Position numbers and translations under genes: made by a program. From an uncultured Caulobacterales bacterium (GTDB taxonomy: Bacteria; Pseudomonadota; Alphaproteobacteria; Caulobacterales; Maricaulaceae), in contig CALKXY010000012.1 in assembly GCA_938003545.1 (NCBI GenBank), forward strand, positions 1 to 64,000: a DNA stretch of 64,000 nucleotides. Reading direction: 5' to 3'. The stretch's first letter is position 1; each line of letters opens with the position of its first letter. Positions 45,737 to 54,178 of the stretch are shown here, in pieces. The notes below the pieces were generated by a model. That model worked only from the letters and a program-made list of their open reading frames with translations, was not told where the DNA came from and made no database searches.

Positions 45737-46447
45737 CTAGAGCACAGAGCCTTCAACTTCGATTTCCAGTTCCGCCAATCTATCTTTCACGGCTTTCAAT
45801 TCTGGATAAAGCGCATTGGCTTCGCGGTAGGTTTCTAGGGCTTCATCTTGGCGGCCCAAGGCTTCGAGGACATTTCCTAACGTCCAAAGTGTGTAGAAAT
45901 GGCGCGGTTCGAGCGTAAGTGTTTTGAGGCTCTCATTTAGCGCACGATTGAAATCTTTTTGCGTCAGCGCCAAGCGCGCAGAGCGTGCCCAGGCTTCGGC
46001 AAATTCAGGCGAAAGATCGACAGCGTGATTATAGAATATACGTGCGCGTTTCGGTTGACCGCGCGCTTCGGCTTCCGCGCCGCGCCGTAACAGCAAGTTT
46101 ACAGAGGCCGAGCCGCTTTCCATCCAGATCGCGAGAATTTCTTCGGCTACAAGATTGCCGCTTTGCGCATCCTCTTTTTCAGCCAGTTTTATGAAGAGGT
46201 CATCAAGGCGCGCCGTGCGTTCAGCCGAAGGCGAGAGTTTCGAATAATCTGGCGCGAGTGATTCCGGAACAACATCCTCATCTGGCACATCAACGTCAGG
46301 CGTATCGCCATCAGGTGCAGGAGACGGAATCTGCAAAGGTTCGGGTGCAGGCAATTCAATCGCAGGCGGCGCCGTGTCTGGCGTGCGGTCTTGCGCAAAA
46401 GCCCCATAGGGCAAAGCAAGAAAGAGGGCTGTGAGTAAAATACGCAT
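45737..46447 (-). CDS. Exported TPR protein
   Basis: 236 residues from ATG 46447. A signal peptide (LLTALFLALPYGAFAQ) is followed by an Asp/Pro/Glu-rich linker of about 55 residues, then TPR units from residue 90 to the end (FYNHAVDLSPEFAEAWARSARLAL, LNESLKTLTLEPRHFYTLWTLGNVLEAL, ALETYREANALYPELKAV). It is probably a periplasmic protein-binding scaffold. It lies downstream of rpmJ, with a terminator-like stem between. Confidence 0.78.
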   Translation of the reverse strand: MRILLTALFLALPYGAFAQDRTPDTAPPAIELPAPEPLQIPSPAPDGDTPDVDVPDEDVVPESLAPDYSKLSPSAERTARLDDLFIKLAEKEDAQSGNLVAEEILAIWMESGSASVNLLLRRGAEAEARGQPKRARIFYNHAVDLSPEFAEAWARSARLALTQKDFNRALNESLKTLTLEPRHFYTLWTLGNVLEALGRQDEALETYREANALYPELKAVKDRLAELEIEVEGSVL

Positions 46448-46457
46448 CTTAAACAGA

Positions 46458-46493
46458 ATGAGGCCCCTCGCCATCGCTGGCAAGAGGCCTCAT
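46458..46493 (-). terminator. Hairpin between rpmJ and TPR gene
   Basis: ATGAGGCC (46486-46493 complement) pairs with GGCCTCAT (46458-46465), extending inward with a few mismatches to a loop near GCGA. On the minus strand it is followed by TCTGTTT. It probably ends rpmJ transcription; the TPR start is 11 bases beyond. Confidence 0.65.
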
Positions 46494-46532
46494 CGTAAAC
46501 TTTCGGTCAGACAGGCGTCTAACGCATATAAT

Positions 46533-46658
46533 TTAGCCTTGGCGGGCTTTAAAACGTGGGTCAGTCTTGTTGATCACGTAAAGACGGCCTTTGCGACGCA
46601 CGATTTGGCAATCACGATGACGGCCCTTTAGCGATTTCAGCGAGCTACGAACTTTCAT
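46533..46658 (-). CDS. rpmJ: 50S ribosomal protein L36 (41-residue form)
   Basis: 41 residues from ATG 46658 ([21 protein letters not shown] and on). The open frame extends upstream to 46715, but those residues are not part of the family. It is the longer L36 form with an insertion in which only one Cys remains, so it lacks the four-residue zinc site of the short form. It stands alone, away from the ribosomal operons, as often seen for this copy. Confidence 0.95.
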   Translation of the reverse strand: MKVRSSLKSLKGRHRDCQIVRRKGRLYVINKTDPRFKARQG

Positions 46659-46852
46659 GGCGATGCTTTCGTCAAAAGGGATTGAATTTGAACGCGGCAT
46701 ATACGGAGGAGTCACAGAGGTGTCAACGCCAGAACTGAGGAGTCTGCGTACCCCTGTGAAGCCCGTAAATCCTAACGTGATTTAACCATGTTATCAGGAT
46801 TGTCACAATCGGGCGTCTATCGGAACTCTGTCTCATTTGTTAGAGTTAAACC

Positions 46853-48121
46853 ATGAAAAATCTACTTTTGATCTCCGCCGCGCTTTTTCTGGTCTCTTGC
46901 GCCAACGCTCCAGTGGCAGAGGCTGAACCGCTGCCAACAGCTGAACCCACCACAGAAGGTCAAACGCCGCAACGCACGCTTGGCCTTAATCAGGACCAAC
47001 GTTACGCCTTGTGGAAGACTGAATTCATCAATCGCGCGATTGAGAAAAATTATGATCCAGTGCTTGTCCGCTCGGTTATCGCGCCCGCCAAGATCAATGC
47101 TTTGGCGTTGGAACGCGATGCAAATCAGCCAGAATTTACGAAACCTGTTTGGTCCTATGTTGACGGCGCGGCCAGTGCGGCACGCATTTCAAGCGGACAA
47201 GATAAGATGACCGAAGTCGATCCCGTGCTGGACACGATTGAAGCTAAATATCAGGTTCCACGCGAAGTACTGACAGCGATATGGGGGCTGGAGACGAGTT
47301 ACGGCCGTATTTTAGGACGGCACGACATTATCGATTCGCTGTCGACCTTTGCCTTTGAAGGCCGACGCCAGAAATTTGGTGAGAGCCAGCTCTTTGCTTT
47401 GCTTGACCTTTTAACCTCGGGCGATGTGCGCCGCGAACAGCTGACAGGCGCTTGGGCGGGCGCAATGGGAATGACGCAATTCATCCCAACGACCTTCCGC
47501 GACTATGCGGTCGATTTAGACGGAAATGGAAATAAGGATTTATGGACCGATCCCGGAGATGCCCTCGCCAGTGCCGCCAATTATATCTCTCGCTCTGGCT
47601 GGCGCGCAGGCGAACCCGTGATGACCGAAGTCCGATTGCCAAGTGATTTCGATTATTCAGTGACGGACGGCAGCAAGCGGACAATTAATGACTGGACCGC
47701 CATCGGTGTTGAACCTGTATCGGGTCAGCGGTGGAGCACGGAGGCTGGATTCCTTGAGGCGAAGCTCATCGCGCCGGGCGGGTCCCGCGGTCCTAAATTC
47801 TTGACCTTCAAAAATTTTGATGTGCTGAAGCGGTATAACAATTCAACCAGCTACGTCATGGGAATCAGTGTTCTGGCCGATGCACTGGAACGTAAACCCG
47901 GCATTCAACAAGACTGGCCGCGCGAAGATGAGTTGGTTTCATTCGAACAGAAGAAAGCGATGCAGCAAAAGTTGACCGATCTTGGCTATTCTACAGGCGG
48001 CGTTGATGGCCGTATTGGCCCAAATAGTCGCCGCGCGATACGTGCATGGCAAGCCGCCAATGGCCTGACGGCAGATGGATATATTGAACAACGCCTCTTC
48101 AAACGGATTATGGGACAGTGA
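46853..48121 (+). CDS. mltB: Lytic murein transglycosylase, MltB type, with peptidoglycan-binding domain
   Basis: 422 residues. A lipobox ends at Cys16 (ALFLVSC). The catalytic domain has AIWGLETSYGRILGRHD with the general-acid Glu, and WAGAMGMTQFIPTTFRDYAVDLDGNG, typical of MltB/family 103. The C-terminus (about 360-420) is a PG_binding_1 domain (QKLTDLGYSTGGVDGRIGPNSRRAI). It cleaves glycan strands to 1,6-anhydro products at the outer membrane. The stop TGA lies two bases before the ATG of the DUF2147 gene. Confidence 0.93.
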   Translation: MKNLLLISAALFLVSCANAPVAEAEPLPTAEPTTEGQTPQRTLGLNQDQRYALWKTEFINRAIEKNYDPVLVRSVIAPAKINALALERDANQPEFTKPVWSYVDGAASAARISSGQDKMTEVDPVLDTIEAKYQVPREVLTAIWGLETSYGRILGRHDIIDSLSTFAFEGRRQKFGESQLFALLDLLTSGDVRREQLTGAWAGAMGMTQFIPTTFRDYAVDLDGNGNKDLWTDPGDALASAANYISRSGWRAGEPVMTEVRLPSDFDYSVTDGSKRTINDWTAIGVEPVSGQRWSTEAGFLEAKLIAPGGSRGPKFLTFKNFDVLKRYNNSTSYVMGISVLADALERKPGIQQDWPREDELVSFEQKKAMQQKLTDLGYSTGGVDGRIGPNSRRAIRAWQAANGLTADGYIEQRLFKRIMGQ

Positions 48122-48123
48122 TT

Positions 48124-48564
48124 ATGCGCATTAGACCTTTTATTTTAGCGGCGACCATAAGCTCTATTTCGGCCTCGGCTTTTGCTGCGGATGTCGCCAA
48201 CAGCAAGGATGTTTACGGCCTCTGGAAAGTTAGCGGCGGAACGGCTTTGGTGCAAATCACGGATTGCGGGGACGGTACGCCCTGCGGGGAACTCGTCCAT
48301 GTCGATGCGCCAAATGCGGAGACCCTTTTGGATGATCAGAACCCTGATCCAGAACTGGCAACGCAGCCTTTGATTGGCTCCAGACTGCTTTGGGGATTTA
48401 AAGAAAAATCCGACAAGTGGTCGAGCGGTAAAATCTATGACGCCGAGAGCGGAAAATCTTATAAATCTAAACTCGAGCGCAAAGCCGACGGCACGTTGAA
48501 AGTAAAAGGTTGTATTGGTCCGATTTGCCAAAGCCAAATTTGGACGCAGGTTGAACCCAACTAA
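48124..48564 (+). CDS. DUF2147 secreted protein
   Basis: 146 residues from ATG 48124 with a signal peptide (ILAATISSISASAFA). VYGLWKVSGGTALVQITDCG, LVHVD and GKIYDAESGKSYKSKLE match DUF2147, a small beta-barrel-like domain of unknown function found in many Proteobacteria. It is the second gene after mltB on the same transcript. Confidence 0.85.
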   Translation: MRIRPFILAATISSISASAFAADVANSKDVYGLWKVSGGTALVQITDCGDGTPCGELVHVDAPNAETLLDDQNPDPELATQPLIGSRLLWGFKEKSDKWSSGKIYDAESGKSYKSKLERKADGTLKVKGCIGPICQSQIWTQVEPN

Positions 48565-48567
48565 GGC

Positions 48568-49392
48568 TTAGTCGAACGACTCCACAGCATGTGCGTTTTT
48601 CGTTCGAATAACAGGCCATAATAATTGCTCTGCAACACTTGTCTCCGGCAGGTTTTCAACCCCGAATTCAGGCGGATATTCGCGCGTAATTTTCGCTGTC
48701 CCAAAGAGGATATCCCAGAAGAACAGAAGGTTTCCGTAATTGCCTTTATAATGGGTAACGCCGTCAGCCATGTGTTTGCCGTGATGTGCGCTATGGGTAG
48801 CAGAGGTCGAGATCGTACGCTCCACGACCCACATGAGCGGAGACAGCCATTTAATTTTATAGAGCGGGCGATCCCAGCGAATATCTGAGTGCGCACCGTA
48901 AATGACCGTCATCTTGACAATGATATAGCCAGCATAGACCCAGCCACCGCCAAGGTAAATCAAGAGGCCTGTGAACCACAGGCCTGGCATCAGGAAGTAA
49001 TAGAAAATATTATTGCGATAAACGATCCTGATCGAAAGATATTCTGCCTGATGATGCGGACGATGGAGATTATAGAGCCACGGCGTTGCATGCGTAATCC
49101 GATGCCACCAATATTGCGTCATATCATCAAAGATGAGGAACAAGCCCAAAACAGGAAGCCAATGCCACGCTTTCAAGACATCCGCTTGGCCCGGCAATAG
49201 GAGCGCCCCTACCGCGAACCCCAAACCCGCGACAACAGGTTGCGTCACGAGTGTCAGCATCAACGTCGATATTGTATCGACCCAACCGTCACCTTTGACC
49301 TGCTTTTCCTTTTGGAAGAACCGCGTGAATATGACTTCGAGTATAATGAAAATAACGAAGATAGAGAGGACGACAATAATTTCAGGTTTCAT
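48568..49392 (-). CDS. Sterol desaturase/fatty-acid hydroxylase family protein
   Basis: 274 residues from ATG 49392. About four membrane segments and the diiron histidine clusters of the family: WWHRITH, HRPHHQ, and TSATHSAHHGKH, with HSDIRWDRP between. The enzyme is probably an oxygen-dependent hydroxylase of a lipid, possibly a hopanoid, carotenoid or fatty acid; the substrate is unknown. It is convergent with DUF2147. Confidence 0.88.
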   Translation of the reverse strand: MKPEIIVVLSIFVIFIILEVIFTRFFQKEKQVKGDGWVDTISTLMLTLVTQPVVAGLGFAVGALLLPGQADVLKAWHWLPVLGLFLIFDDMTQYWWHRITHATPWLYNLHRPHHQAEYLSIRIVYRNNIFYYFLMPGLWFTGLLIYLGGGWVYAGYIIVKMTVIYGAHSDIRWDRPLYKIKWLSPLMWVVERTISTSATHSAHHGKHMADGVTHYKGNYGNLLFFWDILFGTAKITREYPPEFGVENLPETSVAEQLLWPVIRTKNAHAVESFD

Positions 49393-49511
49393 GATCCAGA
49401 GCCTTTCCACCTAAAATATCGTTAGCTTTATCGGGGCGCATGACAAAGCTAACATCGATTCGATACCTCATTTCCCTTGCAATAAATGTCCAATATTTTA
49501 CATTTCAACAC

Positions 49512-50186
49512 ATGCTTGATCGTTTATCTGCAATTTCCCGTCCTTTCTTGGACATGGTCACGCCAGAGGCTCTGCAAGCGATTGAGGCCGCCTCAATCAC
49601 GATGCGATACGCAGACGGCGGCTTGATCCATAATCGGGGGGACGAAAAGCCGGGCCTATCGATTGTGCGCTCTGGCATGGTGCGCGTCGGCGTAATCCGC
49701 ACGGATGGGACATTTGTGATTACATCTTTGCTCGGCCCGGGTCAGAGCTTTGGTGAGTTCACCTTATTTGCGAACCTCCCGCGCACCCATGATATTGTAG
49801 CACAAGGCGAGACGGACGTTTGGCAACTCCCTGGGGATCGATTTTTACGCCTCTGCGAGGCGCGCCCTGAATTAATGGAAGGTTTGTTGAAAACATCGCT
49901 CGTGCGCAGCCACGCCTTGCTGGAAATGATCGAAGCTATGCGGTCCCTCCCTGTTTTGGAACGGGTCGCGAAAATTCTCGTGATTTTGATAACGACTGCA
50001 GGTCAAAGCTCTCACTTCTATACACGGCAATCGGATTTGGCTGTCACTTTGGGACTGTCGCGCACCACGCTCTCCAAAGCTCTAGCGGCTTTAGAGGCGG
50101 AGGGCTTGGTCACGCGCGGTTACGGGCAGATACGCCTGCCCGACCGAGATCGGTTAATCGACTGGATTACCGCGCGCGATGCGTGA
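49512..50186 (+). CDS. Crp/Fnr-family transcription regulator without iron-sulfur cysteines
   Basis: 224 residues from ATG 49512; the frame is open to an ATG at 49440, whose extra 24 residues look unlike the family. An N-terminal cyclic-nucleotide-type sensor (ADGGLIHNRGDEKPGLSIVRSG, LGPGQSFGEFTLFA) is followed by the dimer helix and an HTH near residues 170-205 (LAVTLGLSRTTLSKALAALEAEGLVTRG). There is no Cys cluster as in Fnr. The effector is unknown. It ends two bases from the convergent TerC gene. Confidence 0.82.
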   Translation: MLDRLSAISRPFLDMVTPEALQAIEAASITMRYADGGLIHNRGDEKPGLSIVRSGMVRVGVIRTDGTFVITSLLGPGQSFGEFTLFANLPRTHDIVAQGETDVWQLPGDRFLRLCEARPELMEGLLKTSLVRSHALLEMIEAMRSLPVLERVAKILVILITTAGQSSHFYTRQSDLAVTLGLSRTTLSKALAALEAEGLVTRGYGQIRLPDRDRLIDWITARDA

Positions 50187-50188
50187 GC

Positions 50189-51076
50189 TTAGTGTGAGCT
50201 GGACGATTTATTCTTGAAGGCATCCACGGCTTCGCGGCCAGATGTTTCAGACGACCCAAGAATTTCCGCCTGCTTTTGCGCCCAGAGGCGCTTTTGGTAA
50301 CGGTTGGAAATGATGTCCGTCACGACAAGCACAAAGACCACGAGGTAGAAGCTCGACTTGCTCATTGCATCGATCTTAAATCCAAATATTTCCAGATGCG
50401 CCAGATGCGCGCCTTCTGTGACCAATAATACACCGACCAAAAAGAGGATAAACAGACCCAAGACCTGATACATACGGTTCTTTTTAAGGAAGTTTGTCAC
50501 CCGATCCGCGAGCAAGATCATGCCGAGACCAGAGACCAAAATCGCAATTACCATCAAAGGCACCTGATATGTCGTCAAACCTGTTGCGACATCTTTGACC
50601 GATGCAATCGCCATAGCCGATAAAATCGAGTCGACGGAAAAGACGAGGTTCATTAGCACAATCAAAGTAATCGCACCTGCAACGCTGCGTTTCCCGCCAC
50701 CTTCAGAGTGTTCGATATGATCAACTTGGAGAAGATGGTGAATCTCTTTGATCGCCGTGTAGATGATAAATCCGCCGCCCACTAAGGTAATCAAGGCCTG
50801 CGCCGTAAAGTCTCCGACTAGGATATTTTCAATGTGAACCCCAAACAAAGGCTCCGCTAAGAGTGTGAACAGATTGACGATAATGAAGAGCAGCACGATC
50901 CGCAGCATAACCGCGATGCCTATACCCCATTTACGGACCTTTTTGGCGTCCGCCTCGTCCCCAACTTTGTTCGATTCAATTGCGATATACAGCAAGTTAT
51001 CGAAACCCAATACCGCTTGCAGAAGTATAAGCATAAGCAGGGTAAATAGGGCTTGTGCCGTCAAAATTTCAGCCAC
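50189..51076 (-). CDS. TerC-family integral membrane protein
   Basis: 295 residues, GTG start with a strong GGAGG ribosome site. About eight membrane segments, with the TerC signature LQAVLGFDNLLYIAIES and the mirror motif VFSVDSILSAMAIA. A cytoplasmic His/Glu-rich loop (IEHSEGGGKRS) lies in the middle, and a Ser/Lys tail ends it. Members are linked to metal or tellurite handling and Mn export. It is not accompanied by other ter genes. Confidence 0.88.
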   Translation of the reverse strand: MAEILTAQALFTLLMLILLQAVLGFDNLLYIAIESNKVGDEADAKKVRKWGIGIAVMLRIVLLFIIVNLFTLLAEPLFGVHIENILVGDFTAQALITLVGGGFIIYTAIKEIHHLLQVDHIEHSEGGGKRSVAGAITLIVLMNLVFSVDSILSAMAIASVKDVATGLTTYQVPLMVIAILVSGLGMILLADRVTNFLKKNRMYQVLGLFILFLVGVLLVTEGAHLAHLEIFGFKIDAMSKSSFYLVVFVLVVTDIISNRYQKRLWAQKQAEILGSSETSGREAVDAFKNKSSSSH

Positions 51077-51219
51077 AGGTAATCCTCCAGTCCATTGATT
51101 GTTTCGACGCTTACCCCAAGTTACATCAGAGGTTAAGGGTAGAGTGCGCTCTTGCAGTGTGAACCTTGCGTGGGTCAGCCATTAATGCGACGTTCAGCCA
51201 GCTTTTTCTAGGATGTAAC

Positions 51220-51408
51220 ATGAAACAGAAGATATTGATGTGTCTAATGGCTTTTGGGTCCTTATCGGCATGCACGATCAAACATCAGGTTGTGCCCTCA
51301 GAAGAGCCGCTGACATTTAATATAAATGTCAATATCAATCAGGAAATCCGCGTCCGGTTGGATAAAGATGTAGAAGACCTGATCACGAATAACCCGGACC
51401 TTTTCTAG
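51220..51408 (+). CDS. ynbE: YnbE-family lipoprotein
   Basis: 62 residues from ATG 51220, with AGGA upstream. A lipobox ends at Cys18 (FGSLSAC), followed by FNINVNINQEIRVRLDKDVEDLI, the family core. In E. coli YnbE partners with YdbH in a bridge for phospholipid transport to the outer membrane. YdbL follows here, but no ydbH precedes it. Confidence 0.85.
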   Translation: MKQKILMCLMAFGSLSACTIKHQVVPSEEPLTFNINVNINQEIRVRLDKDVEDLITNNPDLF

Positions 51409-51430
51409 GTCCATTATCAAGGAGGCTGTT

Positions 51431-51820
51431 ATGGCCACATTGAAAACAATCTTCGGCAGCGTTGCCGCTCTCGCCCTTTTAGGCGGCGGTCTTACAATGA
51501 CTGCAACACTCTATGCGCCTGCCGCACAAGCGCAGGCTAGCACGTCGAAAGCCGTGGTGGATGCTGCCATTGCCCGCGGCGAAGTTGGCGAACAAATCAA
51601 CGGCTATCTCGCCGTGGTTGACGGTAAATCACCTGAACAAAAAGTTCGGGACTCCGTGGCCGATATCAATATCCAGCGTAAAGCCGTTTATACGGAATTA
51701 TCCGCCGCGCAAAATGTACAGCCCGCCGTCGTCGCCACACTGACCGGCGAAAAGCAAATTCAAAAAGCGCGTCCTGGCACATATGTAAAAGATACTTCTG
51801 GTGTCTGGAAAAAGAAGTAA
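51431..51820 (+). CDS. ydbL: YdbL-family DUF1318 periplasmic protein
   Basis: 129 residues with an AAGGAGG ribosome site. A signal peptide (LALLGGGLTMTATLYAPAAQA) leads to the DUF1318 core: ARGEVGEQINGYLAVVDG, VNDINIQRKAVYTELSA-like helices (here VADINIQRKAVYTELSA) and RPGTYVKDTSGVWKKK. It supports YdbH-YnbE in E. coli. It forms an operon with ynbE and is followed by a terminator. Confidence 0.88.
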   Translation: MATLKTIFGSVAALALLGGGLTMTATLYAPAAQAQASTSKAVVDAAIARGEVGEQINGYLAVVDGKSPEQKVRDSVADINIQRKAVYTELSAAQNVQPAVVATLTGEKQIQKARPGTYVKDTSGVWKKK

Positions 51821-51849
51821 TCCTTCACCTGCGGTTATGAAATTTAAAA

Positions 51850-51878
51850 CCTCGCCCTGAAACAGGCGGGGTTTTTTC
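51850..51878 (+). terminator. Terminator of ynbE-ydbL
   Basis: CCTCGCC pairs with GGCGGGG (one G-U) around a short loop and is followed by TTTTTT, 30 bases after the ydbL stop. Confidence 0.9.
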
Positions 51879-51946
51879 TTTGCTCCTCTTGCCCATCTGA
51901 TTCACAGTCATCGGGCACACGAATCACCTGCGCAAGGACGGCTCCT

Positions 51947-52621
51947 ATGTCTGCTACAATCACTAAACTGACTCCGACCTCCCTGTCTGCGCTACTTTGC
52001 GCGCGGATTTGTCATGATTTGATCTCGCCTGTGGGCGCGCTTGGCACGGCCATAGAAATTCTTGATGATCCTTCCAATGTCGATATGCACGGCGATGCAA
52101 TGGACCTCGTGCGGACCTCATCGCGTCAAGCCGCTGCGAAATTGAAGTTCTTGCGATTAGCCTTTGGCGCTGCGGGGTCTGCCCCGGGCGTAATCTCCTC
52201 CTCAGAAATTACAACGCTGACCAATGACATGTTTCGCGATGCAAAAGCTGATCTCGTCTGGAACATCGACACGGACGGCGTAGATAAAGACCGCGCCCGT
52301 ATCTTGATGAACCTCATCATGTTAGCCGTGCAAGCCGCACCGCGCGGAGGTACAGTGACAATCACACGCATTGGACGCGGCGCGGGAACAGAAGCTGGAG
52401 CCGATTTTACACTTGTCAGTACAGGTCCAAAAGTTCGTTTAGCTGATGATGTCGCGCGCGCAATCGCTGGTAAAGCGCCAGAAGATGGGTTTGACGGGCG
52501 TTCAATCCAGCCCCTCTATGCAAGCCTTCTAGCCCGTGATGCGAATGGCACCGTGGGCGCAAGCGCGACGGAAGAGGCGATTACGTTTACGGCGAATTTT
52601 GACGTCAAACCCGCAGCATAA
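51947..52621 (+). CDS. chpT: ChpT histidine phosphotransferase
   Basis: In Caulobacter ChpT passes phosphate from CckA to CtrA and CpdR. This 224-residue protein has the ChpT form: LSALLCARICHDLISPVGALGTAIEIL with the phosphorylated His23, a helical dimer hairpin, and a C-terminal pseudo-ATPase domain (RARILMNLIMLAVQAAPRGGTVTITRIG). It implies a CtrA pathway in this organism. Downstream genes are also signalling proteins, although a 157-base gap separates them. Confidence 0.93.
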   Translation: MSATITKLTPTSLSALLCARICHDLISPVGALGTAIEILDDPSNVDMHGDAMDLVRTSSRQAAAKLKFLRLAFGAAGSAPGVISSSEITTLTNDMFRDAKADLVWNIDTDGVDKDRARILMNLIMLAVQAAPRGGTVTITRIGRGAGTEAGADFTLVSTGPKVRLADDVARAIAGKAPEDGFDGRSIQPLYASLLARDANGTVGASATEEAITFTANFDVKPAA

Positions 52622-52778
52622 CAAGCAATCTCATAGCCCAAAACGGGCTTACCGTCTCGATCACCTAAAATTCTACTCATCTAGCGCAGTTTTTATCTTG
52701 CGCTTGACCCTGTCTTAACCCTTTTCAGGGCAATCTCATCTCACAGTTTAACGACAATGTTTGATTCGAGATTCCCCC

Positions 52779-53816
52779 ATGGGCGACGACTTAATTTTCG
52801 CACAGAAGTTTACCCGCACCGCGGCTGATGGATTGGCTATGCTTGCCGAAATGCCTGATCCGCGCGCAAAGACTGACGCGCCTGTTGTGATCAATATGAT
52901 GACAACGGTTCAACGCGGGGCAAAACGCCTGCGGGCGCGCAATATATATGTCGGCGCGCAAGGCGTTCTCTCGGCCTTACATCATGAAAATGACGATGTC
53001 CTGACAGGACGTATCGAAACGCTGGGATCGCTTGTGACCGAATATGCCCGTGGATTGGACGAGCTTCTCACGAGCGCCTCGCCCGCAACGCCGCGCACGG
53101 TCAGTGATAAGTGGGATATGGCGCGCGAAACATTAAACGCACTTCTTCCAAAGGCGCAGCCTGATACGGCCGATATGTTATCTCGCCTGATGCGCGCGCC
53201 TGTGACGCTAGAGACTGTAAATCCTGAATTTGCCTATGATGATGAAGACGTGTTCACGACAGAATCTGAAGTCATCCCTTTCAGAAAAGCGACAGTGGAA
53301 TCAGATATTGAAGCAAACAGCACATTAAATTCTAACATTGACTTAGAAACAAACGACCTCATCGCGCCAGAGTTGGACGTCGCGCCTAAGACCCTCGAAA
53401 CGGTAAGTGACGCCTCAGATGCCCCAACCGAGACGTTAGATGCCATGATGCGTGACGTCATTGCTGATGCGCTTTCTGTCGCGCGCGGCGTCGGGAAAAC
53501 GATCAGCTTGTCCTATGATATGGGCGAACGCAGCGTCACGAGCAAACGTGCCGCAGACCTACGGACACGCTTGGGCCGCGCGCTGTCGCAAATTATTCGC
53601 CAAGCCCTCTCCGAGGACCGTGTCGGTCACATCGACATTAACTTGGCGGGCGAGCAGTTGCACATCATGGCGGGTACAACGGCCATGCGGGTCGCGATTA
53701 ATCCCAAAACGATGCCAACGCCAAAGCCGTTGATCACCCAAGAGACTGAACAAGGTTTGCGCGAGCAGCTTGATGCCTTGATGGACCCAATTCACTTACA
53801 TGATACAGCCTCATGA
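52779..53816 (+). CDS. Unknown signalling protein with CheA-like degenerate ATPase region
   Basis: 345 residues from ATG 52779; an upstream TTG is possible. Three parts: a helical N-terminus (1-135), an acidic, poorly ordered linker rich in Glu/Asp/Thr (150-225) and a C-terminal segment (about 225-320). That segment resembles the start of a CheA-type ATPase: MMRDVIADALSVARGVGKTISLSYDM, LGRALSQIIRQALSED at the N-box place, then VGHIDINLAGEQLHIMAG. The N-box Asn and the glycine boxes are not kept, so ATP binding is doubtful. The stop overlaps the next ATG (ATGA). The position before cheY and cheR suggests an adaptor or pseudo-kinase (inference). Confidence 0.6.
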   Translation: MGDDLIFAQKFTRTAADGLAMLAEMPDPRAKTDAPVVINMMTTVQRGAKRLRARNIYVGAQGVLSALHHENDDVLTGRIETLGSLVTEYARGLDELLTSASPATPRTVSDKWDMARETLNALLPKAQPDTADMLSRLMRAPVTLETVNPEFAYDDEDVFTTESEVIPFRKATVESDIEANSTLNSNIDLETNDLIAPELDVAPKTLETVSDASDAPTETLDAMMRDVIADALSVARGVGKTISLSYDMGERSVTSKRAADLRTRLGRALSQIIRQALSEDRVGHIDINLAGEQLHIMAGTTAMRVAINPKTMPTPKPLITQETEQGLREQLDALMDPIHLHDTAS

Positions 53817-54178
53817 AGACCTGCTTGATCGTTGATGACAGCCGTATGATCCGCCGCGTGGCTGGACGGATTGTCAAAGACCTTGGGTTCGAGACAATCG
53901 AAGCCGTGAACGGCCAAGACGCATTAGATAAATGCCAATTGGAACTCCCCGATGCCATTTTGGTAGATTGGGCCATGCCCATTATGGATGGGTTTGATTT
54001 CGTCAAAAACCTAAGAGAGATGCCCCGCGGCGATGAACCAACAGTTGTCTTTTGCACCTCTGTTCGCGATGTCAGCCGTATTGTTGAAGCTCTCGCCGCT
54101 GGTGCGGACGAATATATCATGAAGCCATTTGATTCCGATATTATCGAATCAAAATTTGCCTTGGCAGGCTTGGTATGA
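53813..54178 (+). CDS. Single-domain response regulator (CheY-like)
   Basis: 121 residues, one receiver domain. Acidic pair Asp8/Asp9 (LIVDDS), phosphoacceptor Asp52 (ILVDWAMPIMDG), Thr82 (FCTSV) and Lys104 (MKPFD) are all present. It lacks an output domain. Overlaps of four bases on both sides tie it to the gene before and to the CheR-like gene after. Confidence 0.92.
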   Translation: MKTCLIVDDSRMIRRVAGRIVKDLGFETIEAVNGQDALDKCQLELPDAILVDWAMPIMDGFDFVKNLREMPRGDEPTVVFCTSVRDVSRIVEALAAGADEYIMKPFDSDIIESKFALAGLV

